A DNA stretch of 64,000 nucleotides, from contig CAVUJG010000018.1 in NCBI GenBank assembly GCA_963741755.1, forward strand, positions 1 through 64,000, given 5' to 3'. Position 1 is the first letter of the stretch. Every line of letters begins with the position of its first letter. The stretch comes from Sva-07 sp963741755. Its GTDB lineage: Bacteria; Actinomycetota; Acidimicrobiia; Acidimicrobiales; Ilumatobacteraceae. Below are positions 33,432 through 42,503 of the stretch, one piece after another. The notes under the pieces were generated by a model. It saw only the letters and a list, made by a program, of their open reading frames with translations, did no database searches and was not told where the DNA came from. A program made the position numbers and the translations under genes.

Positions 33432-33632
33432 ATGGCCACAGGTACAGTGAAGTTCTTCAATGACGAGAAGGGCTTCGGTTTCATCTCTCGCGACGACGGC
33501 GACGACGTCTTCGTGCACTACTCGAACATCCAGGGGTCGGGTCGCCGGTCGCTGAGCGACGGCGACACCGTCGAGTTCGAGATCGCTGCGGGCCGCAAGG
33601 GTCCCGAAGCGGTCGACGTCAAAGTCGTCTGA
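33432..33632 (+). CDS. cspA: Cold-shock protein
   Basis: A 66-residue CSD protein. The RNA-binding motifs GTVKFFNDEKGFGFISRD (RNP1) and DVFVHYSNI (RNP2) are intact. AAGGAG stands six bases before ATG 33432. It binds single-stranded RNA or DNA as a chaperone. The charged small gene 13 bases downstream is in the same transcript and a strong terminator follows both. Confidence 0.95.
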   Translation: MATGTVKFFNDEKGFGFISRDDGDDVFVHYSNIQGSGRRSLSDGDTVEFEIAAGRKGPEAVDVKVV

Positions 33633-33645
33633 GGAGGCGTTCCGA

Positions 33646-33939
33646 TTGGCTCGAAGCCCACAGTCTTACCAAAAGCGTCAGCGAGAGCTCCGCAAGAAGG
33701 AGCGCAAAGCCGAGAAGCTTGCCGTGCGACACGGCAAGTCATCGGACTCCGATGAGGACGTCGAAGACGGCCCGGACGAGGATGCGCTGCTCGAGGAGTT
33801 CCGCCAGTTGAACGAGAAGTTCGCTGCCGGCGACGTCGAGGAGGACGACTTCGAGTACCGAAAGGCGGAGATTTTCGCCCAGCTCGGCCTCGGGGAAGCC
33901 CCCGAACCGCGCGAGGAAGTCTCCGAATCCGCCGACTGA
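33646..33939 (+). CDS. Small highly charged protein with SHOCT-like end
   Basis: A 97-residue protein starting at TTG 33646, with GAGGAGG 9 bases upstream deciding the unusual start. The N-terminus is very basic (SYQKRQRELRKKERKAEKLAVRHGK), the middle acidic (SDSDEDVEDGPDED), and the end EFRQLNEKFAAGDVEEDDFEYRKAEIFAQL resembles the short SHOCT-type helix pair. I do not know its function. The basic head and the link to the cold-shock gene suggest RNA or ribosome association. Confidence 0.75.
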   Translation: MARSPQSYQKRQRELRKKERKAEKLAVRHGKSSDSDEDVEDGPDEDALLEEFRQLNEKFAAGDVEEDDFEYRKAEIFAQLGLGEAPEPREEVSESAD

Positions 33940-33952
33940 CCCTACGAATCGC

Positions 33953-33996
33953 ACGAATGCCCCCGGGGAGACCCGGGGGCATTCGTCGTTTTCGGC
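33953..33996 (+). terminator. Rho-independent terminator
   Basis: ACGAATGCCCCCGGG and CCCGGGGGCATTCGT form 15-bp arms around GAGA, followed by CGTTTTC. It serves the cold-shock operon and faces the convergent methyltransferase. Confidence 0.85.
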
Positions 33997-34014
33997 CCGC
34001 TGAAACGACGAGGT

Positions 34015-34647
34015 TCAGCGCCGCTGTGCAGTCAGCCAGAACCCGGTTCCCGCCCGGGCCGTGCGGCCGACCCAGTCGCCGGGAAGCGCGGTCACGACGT
34101 CGTCGGGCGGGAGGTGGATCGGCGTCTGATCGCCGAGCGTGTTGACCCACACGACCGCGCCACCTGGGCGCAGGATCCGGTCGACCTCGTGGGGGAACAA
34201 CAGCATGTTGATCATCAGGACGGCGTCGAACGAGCGGTCGCGGAAGGGCAACGTCGACGCATCGGCGCGGATGCGGGGCGCCAACTCGCCCGGCGCGTGA
34301 GCGAGCATCTCCGCGGACAGATCGGTGGCGACGAATGATCCGACCGCCCCGGACAGCAGCCGAGTCCCTGCGCCGGTGCCGGAACCGAGCTCGAGCCAGT
34401 CGCCGTCGATCGGCACAGCGCCGCGATCGAGCGCGTCGAGCACCGGCGCGGACTTGGTGGCATCGACGTCGCGCTCCGCCCACTCGGGAGCCATCGAGTC
34501 GAACAGTTCAGCCATGCGCCGAGCGTTGTCGGTGGTCCACGGCTCGCCGGCGGCGACGGCCCGTGTACGCCGCCGTATCGGATGGTCCGGTCCGGCAAAC
34601 GGTTCGGGCTCGACCGTTGAGAGGTGGTCCGACAGCCGCTCGATCAT
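34015..34647 (-). CDS. SAM-dependent class I methyltransferase
   Basis: A 210-residue Rossmann methyltransferase. Motif I is DWLELGSGTGAGTRLL; FVATDLSAEML is motif II; RADASTLPFRDRSFDAVLMINMLLF covers motifs III-IV. VDRILRPGGAVVWVN is the usual post-IV segment. The start MIERLSDHLSTVEP at 34647 was chosen; GTG 34662 is possible. The substrate is unknown. It diverges from the ArsR gene. Confidence 0.82.
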   Translation of the reverse strand: MIERLSDHLSTVEPEPFAGPDHPIRRRTRAVAAGEPWTTDNARRMAELFDSMAPEWAERDVDATKSAPVLDALDRGAVPIDGDWLELGSGTGAGTRLLSGAVGSFVATDLSAEMLAHAPGELAPRIRADASTLPFRDRSFDAVLMINMLLFPHEVDRILRPGGAVVWVNTLGDQTPIHLPPDDVVTALPGDWVGRTARAGTGFWLTAQRR

Positions 34648-34719
34648 CCAGCCCAGTGTGACACGTGACTTTCGGGGTCGGGTCCGGAAAGACAGGTATC
34701 GGGCGGCGGTTGCAAACAT

Positions 34720-34737
34720 CACTCGATAGTTATAGAG
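34720..34737. promoter_or_regulatory. Imperfect palindrome at the arsR promoter
   Basis: ACTCGATA and TATAGAGT flank GT, with TATAGA a likely -10 about ten bases before ATG 34746. This suggests a leaderless, self-repressed ArsR promoter. Confidence 0.5.
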
Positions 34738-34745
34738 TGCTGCAC

Positions 34746-35075
34746 ATGCCGAAGGCACTCCCGCCAGAACTGCTCGAACACGTTGCCGAGCGATTCCGCG
34801 TCCTGGGTGACGCGACTCGTCTCAGCATCATCCGCACGTTGCTCGATGACGGCGAGCAGAACGTGGGCCAACTCGTCGATCGTCTCGGCACCAGCCAGGC
34901 CAACGTGTCCAAGCATCTTCGAGTCCTGCACGACGCACGAATCGTCAGCCGGCGCAGCGAAGGTACCTCTGCCTTCTACTCGGTCACCGACCCGAGCTTG
35001 ATGCCGGTGTGCGCCATCGTGTGCGATCGCCTGCGCGAACAGGTCGCCGACGACGCCCGAACCTTCGCCGTCTGA
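34746..35075 (+). CDS. ArsR family transcriptional regulator
   Basis: A 109-residue winged-helix repressor: FRVLGDATRLSIIRTLLDDGEQNVGQLVDRLGTSQANVSKHLRVLHDARIVSRRSEGTSAFYSV. There is no ELCVCDL-type metal box, but C-terminal cysteines (VCAIVCDRL) could bind metal or sense redox. It sits 92 bases upstream of an MMPL exporter on the same strand and probably controls it. Confidence 0.9.
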   Translation: MPKALPPELLEHVAERFRVLGDATRLSIIRTLLDDGEQNVGQLVDRLGTSQANVSKHLRVLHDARIVSRRSEGTSAFYSVTDPSLMPVCAIVCDRLREQVADDARTFAV

Positions 35076-35167
35076 ATCAAGTCCCCGCCGCTTCGCCTCA
35101 CCTCACCTCCCCTCCCAGCCCACCCGACCACCCGACCCGACCACCGCACCCGGAAGGAAACCCACCC

Positions 35168-37354
35168 ATGAGTACCGACCTCGAACCGCCACCGCTGTCC
35201 AATACATCGCTACATGATCATCAACCGCTACATCCGCACGACGACATGGAGACCGACGCCGTGCATCCGCCGCTGGCCCGGATGGGTCGCTGGGCGCATG
35301 GCCACCGCAAGCTGGTGATCATCACCTGGGCGGTCCTCGCGATCGGCCTGGGCGTGTTCGCCCCGCGTCTGGAGCATGCCCTCTCGGGCGCGATGTGGGA
35401 GGTCAACGGGAGCGAATCGCTCGCCGCCCGAGACGTGATCGACGAGCAGTTCGGTGGTCTGTCGTCGCAGTCGGCGGTCGTCGTGATCCAGAGTGCGTCC
35501 ACACCGATCGACGATCCTGCCTTTCAACAGGTGATCACCGATGTCAACGCGCTGATCGTTGCCGAACCCGGGTTCGGCCAGCCGATGCCGGCGCAACCCG
35601 GCATGGACGGCATGACGGTGATGATTCAGGCTGGCGCCGAGGTCGACCCGACCGAGGCCGTCCGATCCGCAGGCGAGCTCGGCGACGAGATCTCGGATCT
35701 GTCCGCTGAGGTGGCCGGTGACGAGATCACGGTCGCGCTCACCGGCTCGCCCGCATTCTGGGACGACTTCAACGAGGTCAACCGCGAAGGCATGCTCAAG
35801 GCCGAGATCCTCACGTGGCCAGTCACCGCAGTGATCCTCGTGATCGCCTTCGGTACGCTCGCCGCCGCCGGCCTCCCGCTCGTGCTCACCGCAGCCGGCC
35901 TGCTCGCCTCGATGGGCGTCCTGTACGGCATCACCCAGGTCACGGACCTGTCGATCTGGACGCTGAACTTCGCCATGATGTTCGCGCTCGCGCTCGGCAT
36001 CGACTACGCGCTCTTCATCGTCACCCGCTATCGAGCGGCGCTGCACGCTCACCCCGAGGACCCGCAGCACGCGGCGGGCATCGCAATGGACACCGCCGGC
36101 AAGGCCGTGCTCTTCTCCGGCATCACCGTGTTGATCAGCCTGTCCGCAGTGCTCCTCGTTCCGATCCCGGCGTTCCGCTCGATGGCCGCCGGCATGATGC
36201 TGTCGGTCAGCTTCGTCCTACTCGCCGCTCTCACGCTGCTGCCTGCACTGCTCGGCCCCGGCATCGACAAGTTCGCCCTGCCGTGGCACACGAAGGGTGA
36301 TCATCACAGTGAATTCTTCGCCAAGCTCGCCGACCGCATCCAGGCTCGCAAGTTCCTCGTCGCTGTCGGTGCCGTCGTCGTGCTGCTCGCTCTGGCGCTC
36401 CCGCTGCTCGGACTGAAGACCGGCATGCCCGGTATCACCGTGCTCCCCGAGGACGAACAGGCCCGCCAGGGCTACGACATGATCGCCGACGGCTTCGGCC
36501 CCGGCGGCCCCGGCCCGATCCAGGTGATCGTCCCCGCCGACCAGGACCCCCAAGCGGTCGCCGACCAGGTGATGGCCACCGAGGGCATCGTCATGGCCTT
36601 CCCGCCGGCTCCCGGCATGGAGGGTGCGCACATCATCCAGGCCGTCGGCGCCTACGACCCGTCATCCGACGAGGCGCTCGCCCTGATCCCGGCGTTGCGC
36701 ACCGACCTCCCCGAGGGCGTGCTCGTCGGCGGACCGGTCGCCGAGAACTTCGACCTCGACCAGACGTTGTCGGACAAGGCCCCCCTCGTGATGGGCGTCG
36801 TCCTCGTCCTCGGCTTCATCCTGTTGATGATCGCCCTGCAGGCCGTGATCGTCGCCTTCGTCGGCGTCATCTTCAACCTGTTGTCGGTCGGGGCGGCCTT
36901 CGGTGTCGGAGCGCTCGTGTTCCAGCACGGGATCGGCGCCGGCCTGCTGAGCTTCGACAGCCAGGGCTACCTCACCTCGTGGGCACCGTTGTTCTTCTTC
37001 GCCCTCGTGTTCGCCATCTCGATGGACTACACGGTGTTCCTGCTCGCATCGACCCGTGAGCACTTCGAACGCTCCGGCGATGCCGCCGAGGCGGTGCGAG
37101 GATCACTCAGCCACACCGGCCGACCGATCGTTGCCGCCGCCGGCGTCATGATCGCCGTGTTCTACACCTTCGCCATCGCCGGCACGTTGCCGATGAAGGA
37201 GATGGGGCTGATCCTCGGCACCGCGGTGTTGCTCGACGCCTTCCTGATCCGACTGGTGTTGGTTCCGGCGGCGTTGTACATCATCGGCAACCGAGCCTGG
37301 TGGCTCCCGAGCTGGATGAACCGCATCCTCCCGAACGTCAAGTTCGCCCACTGA
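35168..37354 (+). CDS. MMPL-family RND transporter
   Basis: A 728-residue membrane exporter with two six-helix halves. Proton-relay motifs are visible: LGIDYALFIVTRYR in the first half and SMDYTVFLLASTRE in the second, each with the Asp-Tyr pair of MmpL proteins. A large periplasmic loop follows the first helix of each half. The His-rich N-terminus (SLHDHQPLHPHDD) is unusual and could bind metal. AAGGAAA stands 9 bases before ATG 35168. It is probably regulated by the preceding ArsR. The cargo (lipid or toxic compound) is not evident. Confidence 0.9.
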   Translation: MSTDLEPPPLSNTSLHDHQPLHPHDDMETDAVHPPLARMGRWAHGHRKLVIITWAVLAIGLGVFAPRLEHALSGAMWEVNGSESLAARDVIDEQFGGLSSQSAVVVIQSASTPIDDPAFQQVITDVNALIVAEPGFGQPMPAQPGMDGMTVMIQAGAEVDPTEAVRSAGELGDEISDLSAEVAGDEITVALTGSPAFWDDFNEVNREGMLKAEILTWPVTAVILVIAFGTLAAAGLPLVLTAAGLLASMGVLYGITQVTDLSIWTLNFAMMFALALGIDYALFIVTRYRAALHAHPEDPQHAAGIAMDTAGKAVLFSGITVLISLSAVLLVPIPAFRSMAAGMMLSVSFVLLAALTLLPALLGPGIDKFALPWHTKGDHHSEFFAKLADRIQARKFLVAVGAVVVLLALALPLLGLKTGMPGITVLPEDEQARQGYDMIADGFGPGGPGPIQVIVPADQDPQAVADQVMATEGIVMAFPPAPGMEGAHIIQAVGAYDPSSDEALALIPALRTDLPEGVLVGGPVAENFDLDQTLSDKAPLVMGVVLVLGFILLMIALQAVIVAFVGVIFNLLSVGAAFGVGALVFQHGIGAGLLSFDSQGYLTSWAPLFFFALVFAISMDYTVFLLASTREHFERSGDAAEAVRGSLSHTGRPIVAAAGVMIAVFYTFAIAGTLPMKEMGLILGTAVLLDAFLIRLVLVPAALYIIGNRAWWLPSWMNRILPNVKFAH

Positions 37355-37372
37355 GCGAGCTTGTTCCCCCAG

Positions 37373-37413
37373 CCCAGGTCTCCGGGAACCACCGTGGTTC
37401 CCGGAGACCTGGG
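37373..37413. terminator. Perfect 19-bp stem terminator
   Basis: Arms beginning CCCAGGTCTCC pair perfectly over 19 bp around CCG, between the convergent MMPL and RNA methyltransferase genes. Confidence 0.8.
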
Positions 37414-37430
37414 CGCGGGGGACCAGCGGG

Positions 37431-38243
37431 TCAACGCGGGCGGGTGACGGCGGCGAAGGTGACGGCGGCGGCTTGGCCGACGTTGAGTGAGTCGACCGTG
37501 GAGCTGATGGGGATTCGCACCCGACGATCGGCGGCGGCGAGCGCTGCACGCGTGAGGCCGGGACCCTCGGCGCCGAGCAGCACAGCGACCCGATCGGGGA
37601 TCGCACGACTCCACAGGTCGTCGGCATCGGGATCGGGTGTCATCGCCCACATCTCGAAGCCGGCGTCTCGCACCTCGCGCAGCGCATCCGCCCACTGGTC
37701 GGCTGCCGGCCGGGACATCGGGAGGTTCAACACTTCGCCCATACTCACTCGCACGGTGCGGCGGCTGTAGGGATCGGTGCACGTCGGATCGAGCAGGAGG
37801 CCCTCGAATCCGAACGCCTTGGCGGCCCTGGCGATCGCCCCCAGGTTCTCGTTGTCGTTGAGCCCCTCGAGCACGGCGATCCGATGCGCTCCAGCGAGGA
37901 GCTCCCCGATCGTGCGCAGCGGACGGCGTTGCGCACACGCCACGACGCCACGATGGAGATCGAATCCCACCACGTCGGCGATCACGGCACGATCCGCAAC
38001 GAACACGGGAATCCCTCGAGCGGCGAGCGCGTCGAGGTGCGACGAGAAACGTTCGACACGCGACGGTGCGAGCAGCACCGATCGGATCGTGTGGCCCGAT
38101 TCGACCAAGCGGTCGATCGCGACGTACCCCTCGACGACGAAGAGTTGGTCACCCTCGTACCGACGACGAAAGGCTTGGTCGTTGAGCGATCGGTAGTCGT
38201 CGAGCCGCGAATCGTCGGCGTGCCCGATCGGGGTGGTCGTCAA
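37431..38243 (-). CDS. TrmH/SpoU family RNA 2'-O-methyltransferase
   Basis: A 270-residue SPOUT methyltransferase. Family motif 1 is LEGLNDNENLGAIARAAKAFG, motif 2 VAVLLGAEGPGLT, and motif 3 RIPISSTVDSLNVGQAAAV. The N-terminal ~100 residues (FVVEGYVAIDRLVESG) form the L30e-like RNA-binding domain. It methylates a ribose in rRNA or tRNA; the exact site is unknown. It overlaps the VOC gene by four bases. Confidence 0.9.
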   Translation of the reverse strand: MTTTPIGHADDSRLDDYRSLNDQAFRRRYEGDQLFVVEGYVAIDRLVESGHTIRSVLLAPSRVERFSSHLDALAARGIPVFVADRAVIADVVGFDLHRGVVACAQRRPLRTIGELLAGAHRIAVLEGLNDNENLGAIARAAKAFGFEGLLLDPTCTDPYSRRTVRVSMGEVLNLPMSRPAADQWADALREVRDAGFEMWAMTPDPDADDLWSRAIPDRVAVLLGAEGPGLTRAALAAADRRVRIPISSTVDSLNVGQAAAVTFAAVTRPR

Positions 38244-38671
38244 CGTGCGAACACCTGCGAGTCGTCGGCGAAGGCCTTGAACTCCAACGCATTGCCCGAC
38301 GGATCGAGCAGGAACATGGTCGACTGCTCACCGACCTGCCCGGCGAATCGCGTGTGCGGTTCGATCACGAACGTCACCCCGGCGCTCCGCAGCCGCTCGG
38401 CCAGATCTGCCCACTCGTTCGGCGTCAGCAGCACCCCGAAGTGAGGAACGGGCACGTCGTGTCCGTCGACCGGGTTCGACAGCGTCGACGGCTGCAGGTT
38501 CGCGTCGAGATGCGCCACGAACTGATGCCCGTAGAGATCGAAGTCGACCCATGTGTCGGCGCTGCGCCCCTCACCGCAACCGAGCACGCCGCCGTAGAAC
38601 TCCCGCGCTGCCGCCAGATCGTGGACCGGCATCGCCAGATGGAACCGAGAGGGGCGGTCGTCGGTGCTCAC
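38240..38671 (-). CDS. VOC superfamily protein
   Basis: A 143-residue glyoxalase-fold protein starting at GTG 38671. FHLAMPVHDLAAAREFYGGVLGC, then VDFDLYGHQFVAHL, VPHFGVLL and LLDPSGNALEFKAF give the usual strands and likely His/Glu metal ligands. It overlaps both neighbours by four bases, so thioesterase, VOC protein and RNA methyltransferase form one operon. The reaction is unknown. Confidence 0.85.
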   Translation of the reverse strand: MSTDDRPSRFHLAMPVHDLAAAREFYGGVLGCGEGRSADTWVDFDLYGHQFVAHLDANLQPSTLSNPVDGHDVPVPHFGVLLTPNEWADLAERLRSAGVTFVIEPHTRFAGQVGEQSTMFLLDPSGNALEFKAFADDSQVFAR

Positions 38672-39105
38672 AACGGCAGGACGTAGGTGCCCTGGGCGGT
38701 GGCGGTGGGCTTGTCGGAGCGATCGTCGCACCACACTCGAACGGTGCCGACCACGTTGCGGCGCCCGGCGACGTCGAGCGTCGCCTTCGCCCACAGCACC
38801 TTGCCCTGCGCCGGCCGGAGGAATCGGATCGACAGCTCGGACGTGAGCGCCATCGGCTCGATGCGGCCCGTCGCACCGAAGACGAGATACCAGAGCGCGG
38901 CGTCGGCCAGTCCGAACTGCGACGGCCCCGACACGAACGCACCCGGGCGGAGCTCGTCATCCGAGATTTCGCGTCGTGCGATCGCGAAGTCGGCGCCGAT
39001 CGAGTCGCAGGTGTTGTTCGAGCCCGGGAAGAGCTGCTCGATCATCTCGTTGACGGCGATCGCTGTCGGGAGCGGGCGCGCGTCGTCGGCCGTGGCGGAA
39101 TGCAT
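38668..39105 (-). CDS. PaaI-like hotdog-fold thioesterase
   Basis: A 145-residue hotdog protein. GPSQFGLADAALWYLVFG is the helix region with the likely catalytic Asp. LTSELSIRFLRPAQGKVLWAKATLDVAGRRNVVGTVRVW forms the following strands. PaaI-type enzymes hydrolyse acyl-CoA thioesters. It is first of a three-gene overlapping operon and diverges from the ferredoxin reductase. Confidence 0.85.
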   Translation of the reverse strand: MHSATADDARPLPTAIAVNEMIEQLFPGSNNTCDSIGADFAIARREISDDELRPGAFVSGPSQFGLADAALWYLVFGATGRIEPMALTSELSIRFLRPAQGKVLWAKATLDVAGRRNVVGTVRVWCDDRSDKPTATAQGTYVLPL

Positions 39106-39184
39106 CCTCGAACGCTACTTGGATGACCGACCTACTTTCGAGTGAGCTTCATCGCGACTGCGAAAGCGTGGCATCGTTGCGGCC

Positions 39185-40444
39185 ATGACCGACAGCGAGG
39201 CCACGATGTCCTTCGATCCGCTCGAACGGGTGGTCGTCGTGGGAGCCTCACTCGCGGGCCTTCGCGCCGCCGAGACACTCCGCCAGCATGATGTGGCCAC
39301 CTCGATCGTGGTCGTCGGCGACGAGGTGCATCGGCCGTACGACCGACCGCCCCTGTCGAAGAAGCTGTTGTCAGGCGAATGGGAGCCCGATCGGATCCAT
39401 CTCCGCCAGCCGGACGTCTTCGACGATCTCGACGTCGAGTGGCGCCTCGGCGCTGCGGCGACCGCACTCGACGTGCAACGGCGCGTACTCACCCTCGCCG
39501 ACGGTTCCGTCCTGGCCTTCGACGGGCTGGTGATCGCCACCGGTGCTCACCCTCGTCGCCTCGCCGATCAGGATGCTTTCGACCACGTCCACGAACTCCG
39601 CACGCTCGACGATGCGCTCGGGCTGCGCAGCGAAATCGTCGGCGGGGGGCGCCGCGTGGTTGTGGTCGGCGCCGGCTTCATCGGGCTCGAAGCGGCGGCC
39701 ATTGCCAAGGCCCTCGGCAACGACGTGGTGGTGCTGGAAGGTGCGGCGGCCCCACTGATCCGTGGCCTTGGCACCGAGATGGGCGAGGCGATCGCCGAGC
39801 TGCACCGAGCGCACGGCGTCGAGGTCCGCTGTGGCGTCTTCATCGAGGGACTGACGGCGGATGGCGTCAGCCTCGTCGGCGGTGAGATCGTTCCCGCCGA
39901 CGCGATCGTCGTCGGTATCGGCGTCACGCCGAACACGCACTGGCTCGAAGGAAGTGGTCTGCGCCTGCGTGACGGGGTCGTCTGTGACGCCAACCTCAAC
40001 GCCCTCGGTGTGTCGGGTGCAGTGGTGCCGGGCGTGTTCGCTGCAGGCGATGTCGCTCGCTGGCCGAACGGGCTCTTCGGCGAGGAGATGCGCGTCGAGC
40101 ACTGGACGAACGCTGCCGAACAGGGCGCCCACGTCGCGACGAACCTGCGGCGACTCGCCACGGGCGAACCCTTCGAGCCGTACGAGCCGCTGCCGTTCTT
40201 CTGGAGCGACCAGTTCGAGCATCGCATCCAGTTCCTCGGTCGGGCCGCTCCCGACGACGAGGTGCAGGTGGTCGCTGGATCCGTCGCTGACGCCAAGTTC
40301 CTCGCGCTGTACGGGCGCGATGGTCGACTGCATGGTGCGCTCGGTGTCAACGCCCCCAGATGGGTGATGCCGACACGAAAGCTCTTCCTCGAGCGCGCGT
40401 CGTGGGACGACGCCGTCGCGGCCACCGCAGGACTCGACGCCTAG
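39185..40444 (+). CDS. NAD(P)/FAD-dependent ferredoxin reductase
   Basis: A 419-residue flavoprotein of the ferredoxin/rubredoxin reductase group. FAD motif VVVVGASLAGLRAAETLR is near residue 15; RPPLSKKLLSGEW is the typical early signature. The NAD motif VVVVGAGFIGLEAAAIAKALG lies near residue 160 and the second FAD motif VPGVFAAGDVARWPN near 280, with a C-terminal domain. It would deliver electrons to a ferredoxin of an oxygenase or P450. An aminotransferase follows nine bases downstream. Confidence 0.9.
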   Translation: MTDSEATMSFDPLERVVVVGASLAGLRAAETLRQHDVATSIVVVGDEVHRPYDRPPLSKKLLSGEWEPDRIHLRQPDVFDDLDVEWRLGAAATALDVQRRVLTLADGSVLAFDGLVIATGAHPRRLADQDAFDHVHELRTLDDALGLRSEIVGGGRRVVVVGAGFIGLEAAAIAKALGNDVVVLEGAAAPLIRGLGTEMGEAIAELHRAHGVEVRCGVFIEGLTADGVSLVGGEIVPADAIVVGIGVTPNTHWLEGSGLRLRDGVVCDANLNALGVSGAVVPGVFAAGDVARWPNGLFGEEMRVEHWTNAAEQGAHVATNLRRLATGEPFEPYEPLPFFWSDQFEHRIQFLGRAAPDDEVQVVAGSVADAKFLALYGRDGRLHGALGVNAPRWVMPTRKLFLERASWDDAVAATAGLDA

Positions 40445-40453
40445 GCTCCTCGG

Positions 40454-41695
40454 ATGACGTCAGCGATGTCACACACGTCGAAGGTCTGGGCCAAGACCAC
40501 CGATCTCCGGGTCGTGAGCGGCCACGGATGTCGGGTCGTCGACGTCGATGGCAACGAGTACCTCGACTTCACCGCCGGCATCGCCGCTGCATCGACTGGT
40601 CACTCGCACCCCAAGGTCGTGCAAGCAATCGCCGATCAGGCGGCGCGCATCATCCATGCGCAACAGAACGTGTACACCCACGATCTGCTCGAGCCGCTGG
40701 CATCCAAGCTCGACGAGATCACACCTCCGTCGATCGACACGTTCTTCTTCGCCAACGCGAGCGACGAGGTGCTCGAAGTCGCGGTGAAAGTGGCAAAGCA
40801 CGCGACCGGCCGCCACAACATCGTGGTCTTCGACGGGGCATTCCACGGGCGCACCCACCTGACCATGGCGATGTCGACGGCGCGTGCGATCGACCGCGCC
40901 GGCTACGGACCGTTCCCGCCCGGCGTCTTCGTCGCGCCGTTCCCCGACCCGCACGCGTCCGATCAGGAGGCCGAGGTGAGCGGCGCGCTGCGTGGTTTCG
41001 ACCGGCTCCTGCAGACCCAAGTGGTCGCCGACGAGATCGCTGCGATCGTGATCGAACCGGTGATCAGCGAACGTGGCTACATCCCCACGCCGGCGGGATT
41101 CATTGCCGGCCTCGCCGAACGCTGCCGGCAGCACGGAATTCTGTTCATCGCCGACGAAACGCAGAGCGGCTTCGGGCGCACCGGCAAGATGTTCGCGATC
41201 GAGGCCCACGACGTCGAGCCCGACATGCTGTGCATGGCCAAGGGGATCGCGTCGGGCTTCCCGTTCGCAGCGCTCGGGATGCGGCGCGCCCTCGATGCCA
41301 GTTGGCGTGTCGGCAGCCAGGGCGGCTCCACCAACGGCAACCCGATCGGCTGTGCCGCTGCGCTGGCGACCATCGGGGTGTTGACGGCGCCGGGATTTCT
41401 CGACAACGTCCACGCTCGAGGGACGCAACTCATCGACGCCTTGCGCGAGATGCAGCAACTCGATCAAGCGCTGATGTACGTACGTGGTCGCGGCCTGATG
41501 GTGGCGACCGAGTTCGAAACACCCGAACGCGCCGAGGCGGTCGTCGCACACTGCCTACGCGAGCACCGCGTGATCCTGATGCTGGCGGGCACCCGCAATC
41601 GAACCGTCCGTTGGATGCCGCCGTTGGTGGTCACCTCCGACGAGATCACCGAGGCGACCCACGCGTTCGCCGCCGCCATTCGCGCCACGGCCTGA
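40454..41695 (+). CDS. Class III aminotransferase (GABA/ornithine type)
   Basis: A 413-residue PLP enzyme. YLDFTAGIAAASTGHSHPKVVQAI opens the fold, FDGAFHGRTHLTMAM is the PLP-ring region, FIADETQSGFGRTGKMFAIE carries the PLP Asp, and MAKGIASGFPFAALG holds the Schiff-base Lys. The usual NSGTEA phosphate-loop is FFANASDEVLEVAVKVAK here, a variant worth noting. It is similar to 4-aminobutyrate transaminases, but the substrate is not certain. Confidence 0.88.
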   Translation: MTSAMSHTSKVWAKTTDLRVVSGHGCRVVDVDGNEYLDFTAGIAAASTGHSHPKVVQAIADQAARIIHAQQNVYTHDLLEPLASKLDEITPPSIDTFFFANASDEVLEVAVKVAKHATGRHNIVVFDGAFHGRTHLTMAMSTARAIDRAGYGPFPPGVFVAPFPDPHASDQEAEVSGALRGFDRLLQTQVVADEIAAIVIEPVISERGYIPTPAGFIAGLAERCRQHGILFIADETQSGFGRTGKMFAIEAHDVEPDMLCMAKGIASGFPFAALGMRRALDASWRVGSQGGSTNGNPIGCAAALATIGVLTAPGFLDNVHARGTQLIDALREMQQLDQALMYVRGRGLMVATEFETPERAEAVVAHCLREHRVILMLAGTRNRTVRWMPPLVVTSDEITEATHAFAAAIRATA

Positions 41696-41704
41696 CCTCC
41701 GCCG

Positions 41705-42205
41705 ATGGCCCGTCTCGATTCGTCTCGCATCGCAGCGTGGCGAGGTCTGCAGGCACTCGTCGGGCAGATCGAACGTGGGCTCGACGAGGAGCTGCGCGCC
41801 GACTGGGACATTCCGCTCGGCTGGTTCGACGTCCTCGCCTCGCTCCAACGCCTGGGAGGTCGCGCCCGCCCGCTCGATGTCGCCGCTGACCTGCGTTTGC
41901 CACCGTCGAGTCTGAGCCGTCGCCTCGACCGGCTGCAGGAGGAGGGCTGGATTGCTCGACATCGCGAGGTGCCCGGTGCCGACCTTCGCGCCGTCGAGGT
42001 CGAGCTCACCCGCACCGGTCGTCGGCTGTGGCGCGAGATGAATGTCAGCTACCGGCGCGCGATCCAAGCACAGTTCGCCATCCACCTCGACGACGCCGAC
42101 ATCGCCGACATCGCCCGCGTGCTCGACACGCTGTTCGGTATCGACGAGCCAACGCAATCGACGGACGAGTCGTGGCAGCTGGCATCGGACCCCGGGATAG
42201 CGTGA
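41705..42205 (+). CDS. MarR family transcriptional regulator
   Basis: A 166-residue winged-helix protein: LGWFDVLASLQRLGGRARPLDVAADLRLPPSSLSRRLDRLQEEGWIARHREVPGADLRAVEVELTRTGR. The wing is ADLRAVEVEL in place of DxRxxxLxLT. It follows the aminotransferase by nine bases and may be in the same transcript; the target is unknown. Confidence 0.85.
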   Translation: MARLDSSRIAAWRGLQALVGQIERGLDEELRADWDIPLGWFDVLASLQRLGGRARPLDVAADLRLPPSSLSRRLDRLQEEGWIARHREVPGADLRAVEVELTRTGRRLWREMNVSYRRAIQAQFAIHLDDADIADIARVLDTLFGIDEPTQSTDESWQLASDPGIA

Positions 42206-42209
42206 CCCG

Positions 42210-42476
42210 ATGCCTGCCTTCTCCACGTTGATCTGGGTCGGCGTTGGAGTGTTCTTCGGCTACGTCCTGTGGAAAACCGGGATCATGATGCTGCGCAGCA
42301 TGACCTCGATGCCCCCAGAGCCGCCGCCGACCGGAGAACTCCGCAAGGTGAACCGCAGGTATCGCTGCGATGTCTGTGGGGTGGAGCTGAGGTTGACGAT
42401 GGCGCCCGATGAGGACCCACCGCCCCCGCGTCACTGTCTCGAGGACATGACCGAGGTGGCACCGATCTTCGAATGA
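42210..42476 (+). CDS. Small membrane protein with zinc-ribbon-like end
   Basis: An 88-residue protein. One membrane segment (TLIWVGVGVFFGYVLWKTGIMML) is followed by a Pro-rich hinge and YRCDVCGVELRLTMAPDEDPPPPRHCLEDM, a CxxC...HC zinc-ribbon-like arrangement. It starts four bases after the MarR stop. I do not recognise the family beyond this. Confidence 0.7.
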   Translation: MPAFSTLIWVGVGVFFGYVLWKTGIMMLRSMTSMPPEPPPTGELRKVNRRYRCDVCGVELRLTMAPDEDPPPPRHCLEDMTEVAPIFE

Positions 42477-42503
42477 TCCTCGTCGTCGGGCGCCCAGGGC
42501 GAG

